Assembly: GCF_002220865.2 (NCBI RefSeq)
Contig: NZ_NHRJ02000002.1
Location: forward strand, 62,001-126,000
Source: Paenibacillus xerothermodurans
Lineage (GTDB): Bacteria > Bacillota > Bacilli > Paenibacillales > NBRC-103111
DNA: 64,000 nt
Direction: 5' to 3'
A program made the translations under genes and the position numbers. The notes under the pieces were generated by a model. That model was given only the letters and a program-made list of their open reading frames with translations, searched no databases and had not been told where the DNA came from. Of the stretch, positions 18,670 to 27,801 are shown in pieces (position 1 is the stretch's first letter; every line of letters starts with the position of its first letter).

Positions 18670-18990
18670 ATGGACTGCAGAATTGGTTGTGCCGCCTGCT
18701 GTGTGGCTGTTTCCATCTCTTCGCCGATTCCCGGCATGCCTCAGGGCAAGCCCGCCGGGGTTCCCTGCATTCAGTTGACAAGCGATAACCGCTGTCGTCT
18801 GTTCGGTCATCCGGAGCGTCCGGCTGTGTGCAGCAGCCTGGCACCGTCCGTGGAGATGTGTGGGCAGTCCAACGAGGAAGCTTATCGGATTTTAAGTTTG
18901 TTGGAGCAAGCGACTAGCCCTGTAATACGAATTGATTGCGCAACTGTACCAATACTTGGAAAACCGCGCAGCAGCGCCGGTGAAACATGA
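18670..18990 (+). CDS. YkgJ-family cysteine-cluster protein
   Basis: A 106-residue protein rich in cysteine: Cys3, 7, 10, 11, 33, 42, 54 and 64. The pattern CxxxCxxCC...PCxxL...CxxF..RPxxC matches the YkgJ/UPF0153 zinc- or iron-binding family. Its function is unknown. It starts at ATG 18670 with AAGGAGG upstream. Confidence 0.85.
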   Translation: MDCRIGCAACCVAVSISSPIPGMPQGKPAGVPCIQLTSDNRCRLFGHPERPAVCSSLAPSVEMCGQSNEEAYRILSLLEQATSPVIRIDCATVPILGKPRSSAGET

Positions 18991-19007
18991 ATCCAAGGGT
19001 GTGACTA

Positions 19008-19016
19008 TGATAGAAT
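19008..19016 (+). promoter_or_regulatory. Extended -10 element directly before the M15 peptidase gene
   Basis: TGATAGAAT ends seven bases before ATG 19023, where the transcript would begin at or next to the start codon. No ribosome binding site is visible there. Confidence 0.35.
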
Positions 19017-19022
19017 AGGCAC

Positions 19023-19676
19023 ATGAATACTTATCTTAGAGAAACGTCAGCATTGCAGCGGAATCACGTTGTGCCGGACTCGTCGTCCGGGCGACCCCGG
19101 CGTGCAATGCGAAGAAAACGCAATGTCGGCAAATTTTTAATTTTTGCGTTATTGATTGCGACAGCGATCGCTTTCGGGAAGGACATGCCGTCGCTAGAAA
19201 GAATTGTGCCTGATGTGAAACCGCGAGAAGTCCCGCCCGTTACCGCTCTGCATCCGGTCGTCGCCCAAAAGCAAGCGGAGCTGGTGGCAGCAGCCAAACG
19301 GAAGGGCATCGTTATCCTAATCACTGACGGCTTCCGCAGTGTGGAGGAACAGAATGCCTTATACCAGCAGGGGCGAAGCACCAGCGGACGGATCGTGACG
19401 CACGCGGAGGGCGGAGAGTCTTACCATAATTACGGCCTCGCAATCGATTTTGCACTGCGCAGCAATAACGGAAAGGCGATTTGGGATATGAAGTTTGATG
19501 GCAACGGCAACGGACAATCTGATTGGATGGAAGTCGTCACTCTTGCCAAGCAATTGGGGTTTACATGGGGCGGTGATTGGCATAGTTTTCCGGATTATCC
19601 CCACTTGCAGATGGATTTCGGTTATTCAATTCGGGAGCTGCGTCGGGGAGAGAGACCACCTGCACTCAATTCCTGA
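19023..19676 (+). CDS. Membrane-anchored M15 D-Ala-D-Ala/L-Ala-D-Glu peptidase
   Basis: A 217-residue cell-wall peptidase of the VanY/CwlK type. Residues 1-35 are basic and cytoplasmic, and 36-52 form a membrane anchor. The catalytic domain (about 75-205) carries the zinc ligands His135 and Asp142 (SYHNYGLAIDF) and His194 (DYPHLQ). It should trim peptidoglycan stem peptides outside the membrane. The start at 19023 lacks a good ribosome binding site; an internal ATG (residue 29) would keep the anchor but has none either. Confidence 0.85.
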   Translation: MNTYLRETSALQRNHVVPDSSSGRPRRAMRRKRNVGKFLIFALLIATAIAFGKDMPSLERIVPDVKPREVPPVTALHPVVAQKQAELVAAAKRKGIVILITDGFRSVEEQNALYQQGRSTSGRIVTHAEGGESYHNYGLAIDFALRSNNGKAIWDMKFDGNGNGQSDWMEVVTLAKQLGFTWGGDWHSFPDYPHLQMDFGYSIRELRRGERPPALNS

Positions 19677-19778
19677 GCCGTCGGTATTGCCTGACGCTGT
19701 TTATTCCATACATAGCAGCACCATGCTCGGATGGCTTTTTCGCTCGCGCCAGCTTAAGCTGCTCTAACCCGGCGGAAT

Positions 19779-19818
19779 GCCGCATATGATGTCATTGACA
19801 ATCATTTGCGGCTTTTTT
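19779..19818 (+). terminator. Terminator after the M15 peptidase
   Basis: GCCGCA-t-ATGAT paired with ATCAT-t-TGCGGC followed by six T. Confidence 0.85.
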
Positions 19819-19920
19819 GTGCTGCGAGGCTTTATGCGAGGCATCCATTTGCTTACCGCTCTAGGCTGACGGGTAATTACATGCGAAAGTTATACTTTTT
19901 TTTGAAATGGAGGGTTAAAT

Positions 19921-22011
19921 TTGAAATTGCTGAAAAAGTCTATCGTGACCATGATGACACTGTTCTCCGCTGTTACACCTGCCCTGGCGGCGGTACCCGG
20001 CGTCGATTCGTCGGCGGAAGGCACCGCTAACGGCATTGTTGCCGTGTCGCATCCATTAGCGGCCGAAGCCGGGCGAAGCATTCTGCAGCAGGGCGGAAAC
20101 GCGGTCGACGCGGCGGCTGCCATCCAGCTGTCACTCAACGTAGTGGAGCCCATGATGTCCGGAATTGGCGGCGGCGGTTTTATGATGATTTACCGAAAGG
20201 ATAGCAATAAAATCGACATTATCGACAGTCGCGAGGTTGCGCCTGCTAACGTGACTCCTAAGCTATTTCTCGATGCAAACGGTCATCCTGTCCCGTTCGA
20301 GGAGCGGCACACTAACGGCAAAGCGGTAGGCGTGCCGGGTACTTTGAAGGGAATTGAAACGACTCTGGCCCAGTACGGCACCATGACGTTGAACGAAGTG
20401 ATCGCCCCCGCTATCGATCATGCCGAACAGGGGGTTACCGTGAATTGGGCTACCGCCAAGTACATACAGAACAATATCCAGAAGCTGCAGAAGTTCGGAA
20501 CGGCAGCCAACGTCTTCGCGCCGGGAGGCTCGCCGTTGAAGGAAGGCGATTTGTTGGTGCAGCCGGATCTGGCCAAAACGCTCCGGCTAATCAAGGAAAA
20601 CGGCTCGGATGTGCTCTACAACGGCGAGGTCGGTGAGGCGTTAGTTGCCGAGGTGAACAAGCGCGGCGGCAGTATGACAATGGATGATATGAGAAACTAC
20701 ACAGTGGAATGGAGAGAACCGGTTCGCGGCACGTATCGAGGATATGAAGTGGCTTCCATGTCGCCCCCCAGCTCCGGAGGTCTTACCGTTTTGCAAATTC
20801 TGAAGTTAATGGAGGGCTACGACGTTCAGGCAATGGGGGTCAACTCGGCGGATTATCTCCATCGTCTGCTCGAGTCCATGCATCTGGCCTACGCGGACCG
20901 GGCGGCGTTTATGGCTGACGAAGATTTTTACCCGGTGCCAAAACAAGGACTGCTGGACGACCGGTACATCAACGCACGGAGACAGCTCATCAATCCGAGC
21001 GCGGCCACCCCTTCCATCCAAGCCGGCGACCCCTGGCAATACGAAGACACAGCAGCCTCTGCCAAAAACGTGCCGCAAGAAAAGAAACCGACAGGCCAAA
21101 CCACACACTTCTCCGTGATGGATCGCTGGGGCAATCTGGTCTCCTATACCACTACCATAGAAATGGAGTTCGGTTCCGGAATTATGGTTCCCGGCTACGG
21201 ATTCATGCTGAACAACGAAATGACCGACTTTGACGCAGAGCCCGGCGGTGTCAACCAGGTAGAGCCTGGCAAGCGGCCGCGCAGCAGCATGTCGCCTACG
21301 CTCGTGCTTAAGGACGGAAGGCCGTTTATGGCCGTTGGATCTCCCGGGGGTCCGACTATCATTGCATCTGTCGCCCAAACGATTCTGAACGTGATCGACC
21401 ACAGGCTTCCTTTGCAGCAGGCGATTCTCACACCGCGCGTTTATTCAAGCTCCTACCCCCATGTAGAATGGGAGCCCGGCATCCCGCAGGAAGTCGTACT
21501 TGAGCTGCTTGGCAAGGGCCACCGTTTCGCGGAAAAACCGGACGATATAGGCAACGTACAGGCCGTGATATTCGATGCAGACAGCGGTAAAATGTACGGA
21601 GGAGCCGATAACACCCGCGAGGGCACGGTGTCGGGTGTGGACGGCGCAGCGTTCACGGTAAGCCGGCCCCAACCTGCCGTGCCGCCGATGGAAGCTGTAT
21701 TCACGCTGAAAGTCAATGGGCTCACCTATCCTTACACGGCGGACCAGACGCTAATCAAGGATGGCATCAGCTACATCGCAGCCGCCCCGCTCACACTCGG
21801 TCTCGGCATTGATAGATCGAGCCTAACTGCCAACACGGTCGTTTTCGACGGTCAGCCCTATCTGCCCGTGAGAGCAACCGCGGAGGCTTTGGGCTATGAC
21901 GTCACCTGGAATGATTCAGAGCGCACAGTGTTATTGGCGAAGGAGATGGAAAAGGCGTCTGATCAGGTAGAAAAAGCGTATCAGGAAGATAAGTTTAAAA
22001 TCACCAGATAG
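19921..22011 (+). CDS. ggt: Secreted gamma-glutamyltransferase with C-terminal copper-amine-oxidase-like domain
   Basis: This 696-residue precursor cleaves gamma-glutamyl bonds (glutathione, poly-gamma-glutamate) outside the cell. Residues 1-24 are a signal peptide. The large-subunit region includes GGNAVDAAAA and SGIGGGGFMM. Autocleavage is predicted before Thr394 in GQTTHFSVMD, followed by the small subunit (RPRSSMSPTLV, GSPGGPTII). Residues about 595-680 (FTLKVNGLTYPYTADQT...YLPVRATAEALGYDVTWN) are a copper-amine-oxidase N-terminal-like module, which ordinary GGTs lack; such modules are common on Paenibacillus surface proteins. It starts at TTG 19921 with GGAGGG upstream. Confidence 0.93.
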   Translation: MKLLKKSIVTMMTLFSAVTPALAAVPGVDSSAEGTANGIVAVSHPLAAEAGRSILQQGGNAVDAAAAIQLSLNVVEPMMSGIGGGGFMMIYRKDSNKIDIIDSREVAPANVTPKLFLDANGHPVPFEERHTNGKAVGVPGTLKGIETTLAQYGTMTLNEVIAPAIDHAEQGVTVNWATAKYIQNNIQKLQKFGTAANVFAPGGSPLKEGDLLVQPDLAKTLRLIKENGSDVLYNGEVGEALVAEVNKRGGSMTMDDMRNYTVEWREPVRGTYRGYEVASMSPPSSGGLTVLQILKLMEGYDVQAMGVNSADYLHRLLESMHLAYADRAAFMADEDFYPVPKQGLLDDRYINARRQLINPSAATPSIQAGDPWQYEDTAASAKNVPQEKKPTGQTTHFSVMDRWGNLVSYTTTIEMEFGSGIMVPGYGFMLNNEMTDFDAEPGGVNQVEPGKRPRSSMSPTLVLKDGRPFMAVGSPGGPTIIASVAQTILNVIDHRLPLQQAILTPRVYSSSYPHVEWEPGIPQEVVLELLGKGHRFAEKPDDIGNVQAVIFDADSGKMYGGADNTREGTVSGVDGAAFTVSRPQPAVPPMEAVFTLKVNGLTYPYTADQTLIKDGISYIAAAPLTLGLGIDRSSLTANTVVFDGQPYLPVRATAEALGYDVTWNDSERTVLLAKEMEKASDQVEKAYQEDKFKITR

Positions 22012-22043
22012 TGGCACAGTAAAGACGCTGGATTAATAGAAGG

Positions 22044-22073
22044 AAAGCACCGGGAGCTAGTCACGGTGCTTTT
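22044..22073 (+). terminator. Terminator of ggt
   Basis: AAAGCACCG and CGGTGCTTTT form a stem running into the T stretch. Confidence 0.75.
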
Positions 22074-22374
22074 CGTTCTGCAAACAGCGGCTGCACTCCG
22101 CTGGCGCAGCCGGCAGTCTGTCATGGCGCTGATTCGGACGACATCCGCTGACGTGTGAGTTCACTCCCCTGACGCCAAATGTCGCACCGGCCGCCTGTCC
22201 CTCTCCCCCGCTTCTTTCGCGCCTGCCGACGCGCCGTTCACATGCCATTTCGCATAACCATTCCCGCCATTGCATTCACATGGATGCGGGACGCGCACAC
22301 CGTGCAGGCCGCGGTATATTTTCGCCGCAGATTTCCATCCTAAGGAAGAAAGCAAATGCACAGGAGGTCAGCGA
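22074..22374. other. Intergenic stretch before the SDR gene
   Basis: About 300 bases, GC rich, with no supported gene. The plus strand is open upstream of the SDR start for 35 codons, but the ribosome binding site argues against an earlier start. Confidence 0.4.
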
Positions 22375-23235
22375 ATGTCAAATACGAAGCACGCCTTTCC
22401 GCCCCAACATCAGGACAGACAGCCCGGTATAGAGGCCAACATGACCCCAAAACCCGATTTCGAGAAGAAAGACTATAAAGGCTCAGGTAAACTCAGCGGA
22501 AAAGCAGCCATCATCACCGGTGGCGACAGCGGGATCGGCCGGGCGGTCGCCGTCGCGTTCGCCAAAGAAGGCGCCGACGTTGCCATCATGTACCTCAATG
22601 AGCATGTAGATGCCGAGGAAACCAAGCGTCAAATACAACAGGAAGGCCGCAGATGCGAGACGATCGCAGGTGATATCGGTGATGAACGATTCTGTGGCGA
22701 AGCAGTTGAGCAGGTGGTACAAGCGTTCGGCCGGCTCGACGTTGTAGTGAACAACGCTGCCGAGCAATACCCGAAGAAAAATATCCTAGATATCTCCGCA
22801 GATCAGTTGGAACAAACGTTTCGCACCAATGTCTTTGCCATGTTCTATATGACGAAGGCGGCTTTGCCCCATCTGCGGCCAGGGAGTACAATTATCAATA
22901 CGGCATCTGACAGCGCGTATCAGGGAACGGCGGACATGCTCGATTACGCAGCCACTAAAGGCGCCATCGTGTCATTCACCCGTTCACTTGCCCTGCAGTT
23001 AATTGGAAAAAACATACGGGTCAACGGCGTATCACCGGGTCCGATTTGGACGCCGTTCGTGACTGCCACCCTGACCGAAAAGCAAGTCGCAAATTTCGGT
23101 ACGACGACCCCTATGAAGCGGGCTGGACAGCCGGAAGAGCTAGCACCGGCTTACGTCTATCTTGCCTGCGATGACTCCTCATACATGGCCGGGCAGTTTT
23201 TACATATCAATGGTGGTACCATAGTCAATGGATGA
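22375..23235 (+). CDS. SDR-family oxidoreductase, general-stress type
   Basis: A 286-residue SDR with a 45-residue N-terminal extension (PPQHQDRQPGIEANM, KPDFEKKDYKGSGKLSGK) typical of the YdaD/YhdF stress-protein group. The cofactor loop is TGGDSGIGRAVAVAF, then VVNNAAEQ, and the active-site YAATKGAIV segment follows NTASDSAY. The C-terminus ends in FLHINGGTIVNG. It starts at ATG 22375 with AGGAGG nine bases upstream. The substrate is unknown. Confidence 0.9.
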   Translation: MSNTKHAFPPQHQDRQPGIEANMTPKPDFEKKDYKGSGKLSGKAAIITGGDSGIGRAVAVAFAKEGADVAIMYLNEHVDAEETKRQIQQEGRRCETIAGDIGDERFCGEAVEQVVQAFGRLDVVVNNAAEQYPKKNILDISADQLEQTFRTNVFAMFYMTKAALPHLRPGSTIINTASDSAYQGTADMLDYAATKGAIVSFTRSLALQLIGKNIRVNGVSPGPIWTPFVTATLTEKQVANFGTTTPMKRAGQPEELAPAYVYLACDDSSYMAGQFLHINGGTIVNG

Positions 23236-23342
23236 CTTGCCGAAAGTTCTGTGTGCGCAGGTCTCACCTTGTCCCATGACAGCTCAGCTGCCGACTCCCA
23301 ACTGAGAGCCTGACATAAGCCACGCAATAGCGCACAGTGCGA

Positions 23343-23379
23343 AGGGCTTCATGCAGCGATCACCGTTGCATGAAGCCCT
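23343..23379. terminator. Perfect 13-bp hairpin overlapping the end of an SDR gene
   Basis: AGGGCTTCATGCA (23343-23355) pairs with TGCATGAAGCCCT (23367-23379). It covers the last five codons and stop of the minus-strand SDR and some bases beyond. There is no T tract next to it, so it may act in RNA stability or weak termination. Confidence 0.5.
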
Positions 23380-24109
23380 CGTACATTTTTGCCGACAGCT
23401 CCTCCGCTTCTCGAGCCGATACCAACAGACGCTCTTCCGTGCCGCCGTAGCCGATTTTTTGCTTACCTGTAAACAACTCACTGAATACGGAATCCGCAAA
23501 ATCATCCAGCGGCGCACCGAACGTGTGCAGCCCCACCCCGCCGAGATCTGTGTTGACTGCAGGCGGCAGCACCTCGAGCACTTCCACACCTGTGTCGGCA
23601 AGCTGAATCCGCAGGCTCACCGTAAACGAGTGCAGAGCGGCTTTGGTTGCACTGTAAATGGGCACCCACGCTCCGGGTGTAATAGCTAAGCCGGACGAAA
23701 CATTGATTATTGCGGCGTGCTGTTGTTTTCTCAAATGTGGAACGAACAGCATCGTCAGATGTACAGGCGCGTCAAAATTGGATTGGATTTCCTTCTGGTA
23801 ATATTCCCACTCGTCTTTAGCGTCAAGCAGATCTACGCGCTGTTGAATTCCGGCGTTGTTGATCAGTACGTTGAGCTGCGGAAATTCCCTTGTCGCCCAT
23901 TCAAGCAGCTCCTGCCGCTGCGATGTATCCGATACGTCGCATACCTTGATGTGCAGCCCCGGAAAAGTCGTTGCCGCTTCCTGCAGCTTCTCGTGTCGCC
24001 TCCCGCAAACGATCACAGTGTTGCCCGTCTTCAAGAAACGTTCCGCCAAAGCAAGGCCGATGCCCGACGCACCGCCAGTGATTAGCACCGTGTTTCCATC
24101 CCTTTTCAC
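23360..24109 (-). CDS. SDR-family oxidoreductase (DltE-like)
   Basis: A 249-residue SDR with TGGASGIGLALAERF, VLINNAGIQQRVDL, NVSSGLAITPGAWVPIYSATKAALHSFT and LPPAVNTDLGG. The last motif and overall length resemble Bacillus DltE and related proteins of unknown substrate. It starts at GTG 24109 with AAGGTG upstream. A perfect hairpin overlaps the stop codon. Confidence 0.88.
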   Translation of the reverse strand: MKRDGNTVLITGGASGIGLALAERFLKTGNTVIVCGRRHEKLQEAATTFPGLHIKVCDVSDTSQRQELLEWATREFPQLNVLINNAGIQQRVDLLDAKDEWEYYQKEIQSNFDAPVHLTMLFVPHLRKQQHAAIINVSSGLAITPGAWVPIYSATKAALHSFTVSLRIQLADTGVEVLEVLPPAVNTDLGGVGLHTFGAPLDDFADSVFSELFTGKQKIGYGGTEERLLVSAREAEELSAKMYEGFMQR

Positions 24110-24349
24110 GTCTCAACGCACCTTTCTCAAGTTCAATAACTTCCAACTGTTAGTTTATCCGAATATTTGTAAAAAAAACTACGGCGATCTTTTTCGCAGC
24201 CACCAGGGCATATCGCGGAACGGGGACCTCATATAATAGATCGTTTCCTTAGTTGGGGCACTCTTACCGCTGCTGTAGCGTCACACAGTGCCGCAAGTCA
24301 TGTCCCGGGGAACAATTCGCATAACATCGACACCTAGGGGAGAAGAGCT

Positions 24350-24706
24350 TTGTTACAGCACAGAGTGATATCGCAAATCATGGGTTTGACAACGCTGCTT
24401 GCCGTGGCCGGTTTCGGAGCAATCGTTGTTTACACTGTGATTGAAAGCCCGATTGTCAAAGTTGATGAGCAAACCCAGATCAAAAAAATGGTGGAAGACG
24501 CGGCTCGTCTGAGATACCCTGACGCGAAATACGTACTGGCATATCAGGTGAAGATGTCACTGGGGGAAGACACAGGTTCTCCTTTCAAAAAAGATGTCGC
24601 CACGGTGCATGTGACTATGCAGTTCGACACTGAGGAAGTGACGAAATATTTCTGGTTGACAAGATACAGCGGACAGAACTGGCAAATTGTCGATGTTATA
24701 GGATGA
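24350..24706 (+). CDS. Small membrane-anchored hypothetical protein (118 aa)
   Basis: Not recognised. Residues 7-32 form one hydrophobic segment; the rest (KVDEQTQIKKMVEDAARLRYPDA...TKYFWLTRYSGQNWQIVDVIG) is a small alpha/beta domain likely outside the membrane. It starts at TTG 24350 after AGGGGAG. The gene is followed by a GC-rich palindromic terminator. Confidence 0.65.
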   Translation: MLQHRVISQIMGLTTLLAVAGFGAIVVYTVIESPIVKVDEQTQIKKMVEDAARLRYPDAKYVLAYQVKMSLGEDTGSPFKKDVATVHVTMQFDTEEVTKYFWLTRYSGQNWQIVDVIG

Positions 24707-24716
24707 TGGAGGAGCT

Positions 24717-24744
24717 CAGGCTGCCGCGGCAGCCTGCTGTTTTA
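24717..24744. terminator. Palindromic terminator between convergent genes
   Basis: CAGGCTGCCGCGGCAGCCTG is a perfect palindrome, followed on the plus strand by CTGTTTTA. Confidence 0.65.
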
Positions 24745-26127
24745 CAATCTTTCCGCAATTTTACGGGCGGTTTGCTCTCCGTTTGCGATACAATCCGGAA
24801 TACCGACACCATAATAGGACGCCCCAGCCAAGAGGACGTTAGGATACCGCTCGGCTAGTTGGTTTTCCAACGAGCGTACGATTTGCGGGTGCTTCAAATG
24901 ATAGTTGGGCATGGAGTTATGCCACTTGGTCACTTCAACTGATACCGGTGTGGCCGTGATACCCATACTGTCTTGGATATCTTTCCGTGCTACCTGCTTT
25001 AGCTGTTCTTCCGTCATCTGCTGGAGCATTTCATAGTGAGGGCCGACGCTCTTATAAAATAACCGTACCAGCAAATTATGCTGCGCCGAGGTGTGCTGCC
25101 ATTTGCGGCTGGTCCATGTGCATGCGTTGCACTTCAGCCCGCTGTCTTCCGCGGCGATGAAACCTGTCCCATCCTTGGGCAGCTGACTGTCCGGGATGTC
25201 AAAGCCAAGATACACACTGATCAAGGAGCTATTTTTCAACTGCTCGAACTCTTTATCAAGCCTTTCATCATTCATAAGAGATCGCGCCGCGTCATGCAGC
25301 ACGCTGAGCACAATGAAGTCCGCTTCGATCTGCGTGTGATTGGAGCAAGTAACCGTATACCCGTCCTGCCGTTTCTCGACCTTCTCAGCCCGAACGCCTC
25401 GGTATACGTCAACAACGGTTAACCGCTCTGCCAGTCTGTCAATTAAGGAAGAGACACCATGTTGAAACGACAAAAATTTCTTGTCACCGTTGGCCTGGAA
25501 TTTTTGTTTGTTGGCTGACAATCCTTGAATGATGCTGCCGTACTCATTTTTATAATCAAGCAAGTAAGGCAGTGTTGACGCAATCGTCAGGTCTTCCAGC
25601 CTGCCGGAATACACCCCGGACAACACCGGCGAAATTTGCTTTTCCACCAGCTCTTTGCCTAGAAAATACTGGAGGAACGCCCCAATGGAATCCTCCTTGG
25701 TAAAGGCTTCATTCGGCGTGTACAAGTCTCTTAAGGCATCAACCTTGCCCTGTGCCGATACAAGCTCAGTCGTAGCCAACGATTCCAAGCTCAGTGGTAT
25801 ACCGAATACGGCATCCTTCGGAATCTGCTTCAATTCGCCATCGGTGTAAATGAAGGACACTCCAGTGGCGTTATACACGACCGCCTCCTGTAAGTCCAGC
25901 TCATGCAGCAGGGGTGACACGTTCGTTTTCCGCGCGACAATGGAATCCGCTCCCGCTTCCATAATGAATTCGCCCTCTTGCACTGTCCTGATCTTGCCGC
26001 CCAAAGCCGCGTCCGCCTCCAGCAGAACAATTTTTGCCTCTCTCTGCTCAGCTTGTAGCGTCTTCTCCAGATAGTAAGCGGTGGCCAACCCCGTGATCCC
26101 CCCGCCGATGATAACTATTGTTTTCAA
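24742..26127 (-). CDS. hemY: Protoporphyrinogen/coproporphyrinogen III oxidase
   Basis: An FAD-dependent oxidase of haem synthesis, 461 residues from the TTG start at 26127. The dinucleotide-binding motif IVIIGGGITGLATAYYLEK opens the protein. KIRTVQEGEFIMEAGADS, SPVLSGVYSG, CTWTSRKWQH and the C-terminal LAGASYYGVGIPDCI match Bacillus HemY/CgoX. TTG 26127 has GGTGG seven bases upstream and gives the canonical length. The frame is also open to ATG 26226, which would add a hydrophobic N-terminal helix. No other haem gene is adjacent. Confidence 0.9.
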   Translation of the reverse strand: MKTIVIIGGGITGLATAYYLEKTLQAEQREAKIVLLEADAALGGKIRTVQEGEFIMEAGADSIVARKTNVSPLLHELDLQEAVVYNATGVSFIYTDGELKQIPKDAVFGIPLSLESLATTELVSAQGKVDALRDLYTPNEAFTKEDSIGAFLQYFLGKELVEKQISPVLSGVYSGRLEDLTIASTLPYLLDYKNEYGSIIQGLSANKQKFQANGDKKFLSFQHGVSSLIDRLAERLTVVDVYRGVRAEKVEKRQDGYTVTCSNHTQIEADFIVLSVLHDAARSLMNDERLDKEFEQLKNSSLISVYLGFDIPDSQLPKDGTGFIAAEDSGLKCNACTWTSRKWQHTSAQHNLLVRLFYKSVGPHYEMLQQMTEEQLKQVARKDIQDSMGITATPVSVEVTKWHNSMPNYHLKHPQIVRSLENQLAERYPNVLLAGASYYGVGIPDCIANGEQTARKIAERL

Positions 26128-26344
26128 AGTGCTTCCACCTGCCTTGCTAACGGTATGTAATAAAAAGCTCCCCATTGCTGCTGCCAACAATACACATATG
26201 CTTGTCACTATTATACGTCCTTTCATCTTCGACCACCATTTTTGTTGCAGCCTGTCCCTTGTTCAGGCGAGCACAGAATATATGCCGCCTCCAGTGGGGA
26301 GCATATTTCCATGGAAGACTCTGCCGCGGACGAGGTGTTAAGCG

Positions 26345-27685
26345 TTGCTTGCTGCTATTTTGCGATTGTTTAAAGGATCCCCCCCGCGTATTCTCGTGGC
26401 GGGCTTTGCGGCGATCATTCTGATCGGGGCCGTACTATTATCACAGCCTTTCGCCTCAGCTGAAGGAACGGCACTTCGGTATTTGGACGCGATCTTTACC
26501 GCCACATCAGCAACGTGCGTGACCGGACTCACGGTGGTGGATACCGGCAGATATTTTTCCGTACCGGGGCAGCTCATCCTGCTGCTATTGATTCAAATCG
26601 GCGGGCTCGGATTTATGACGATGAGTACGCTAATCGCTATTGTGCTGGGCAGACGGATATCGCTTCGGGAACGGATCGTTTTACAAGAGGCGATGGGTCA
26701 GCAGCACATGCAAGGAATAGTGGATCTCATCAAACGGGTGCTGCAGTACTCGCTTACGATTGAGGGCATCGCCGCGGTACTATTTACGATACGGTTCGCA
26801 AATGATATGCCCCTTGGCCAAGCTGCGTATTTCGGAGTTTTTCATGCGATTTCGTTTTTCAACAACGCGGGATTTGACCTGTTCGGTGAATACCGGAGCC
26901 TAACGCCATACGCGGAAGATCCATTTGTCAATATCGTCACTATGGCATTGATCATTTTGGGCGGGATCGGCTTTGTCGTGATCAAGGACCTGCTGGAATA
27001 CCAGCGAGCTCGAAAAAAACTTTCACTGCACACAAGAGTCGTTCTCTCGATGACCGCCTTTCTCATTTTGTTTGGTGCAGCTGTGTTTTTTATCTTTGAG
27101 TATACAAACACGCTGCAACCGCTAAGCTGGCGAGGCAAAATTCTGGCTTCATTTTTTCAGTCAGTCAGTCCGCGCACGGCTGGCGTCAACACGGTAGAGC
27201 TGGATGACCTGCGTCAGGCGTCCCAGTTTTTCCTGATCATCTTGATGTTCATTGGTGCCGGTCCCGGCTCCACCGCGGGCGGGATCAAAATTACCACTGT
27301 CGCAGCGCTGCTTGCTGGGGTGAGAACGATGCTGCAGGGCAAAAGAGACATCGTCCTTTTTCATCATCGGTTAGCTCCGGACCGCATCTTAAAAGCTCTA
27401 ACGGTGGCTACTCTCGGTGTGGCCCTTGTCGTTGTGGTGACAATGGTATTGTCGGTAACCGAACAAGCATCGTTTATTCGCATATTATTCGAAGCGGTGT
27501 CGGCCTTCGGAACGGTAGGATTATCCACTGGGATCACGCCGGAGCTCAGTGATATCGGCAGAGCTCTGTTAATTTTCACCATGTTTGCGGGCAGACTAGG
27601 ACCTATCACATTGGCATATGCCCTTCGCCCGAAACAGGAGAAGGATTTGTTCCGGCATCCGGAAGGCAAGCTCATTATCGCTTAG
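26345..27685 (+). CDS. KtrB/TrkH-family potassium channel subunit
   Basis: A 446-residue ion-conducting subunit with four M1-P-M2 repeats. The four selectivity loops are visible: TSATCVTGLTVVDTG, FFNNAGFDLFG, VSPRTAGVNTV and AFGTVGLSTGITP. It works with a cytoplasmic KtrA/TrkA ring, which is not encoded nearby. It starts at TTG 26345 with GAGGTG eight bases upstream. The size fits KtrB better than the longer TrkH. Confidence 0.92.
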   Translation: MLAAILRLFKGSPPRILVAGFAAIILIGAVLLSQPFASAEGTALRYLDAIFTATSATCVTGLTVVDTGRYFSVPGQLILLLLIQIGGLGFMTMSTLIAIVLGRRISLRERIVLQEAMGQQHMQGIVDLIKRVLQYSLTIEGIAAVLFTIRFANDMPLGQAAYFGVFHAISFFNNAGFDLFGEYRSLTPYAEDPFVNIVTMALIILGGIGFVVIKDLLEYQRARKKLSLHTRVVLSMTAFLILFGAAVFFIFEYTNTLQPLSWRGKILASFFQSVSPRTAGVNTVELDDLRQASQFFLIILMFIGAGPGSTAGGIKITTVAALLAGVRTMLQGKRDIVLFHHRLAPDRILKALTVATLGVALVVVVTMVLSVTEQASFIRILFEAVSAFGTVGLSTGITPELSDIGRALLIFTMFAGRLGPITLAYALRPKQEKDLFRHPEGKLIIA

Positions 27686-27801
27686 AGTCCATGCCGCTTC
27701 CGCCCGGCCGCTGCCCCAGCTCTTTACAGTGCGTAGCGGCTGTGCCTGGAGGCGGAAACACGGCTGCAGCGGCATACCCCGATCCTGCTGTCAAGTGTAC
27801 A

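Noticed and set aside
27691-27775. Long imperfect stem between the KtrB gene and the SOD gene
   Set aside because: Pairing of ATGCCGC/GCGGCAT and TTCCGCC/GGCGGAA is broken by large loops and has no T tract; likely only a weak convergent structure.
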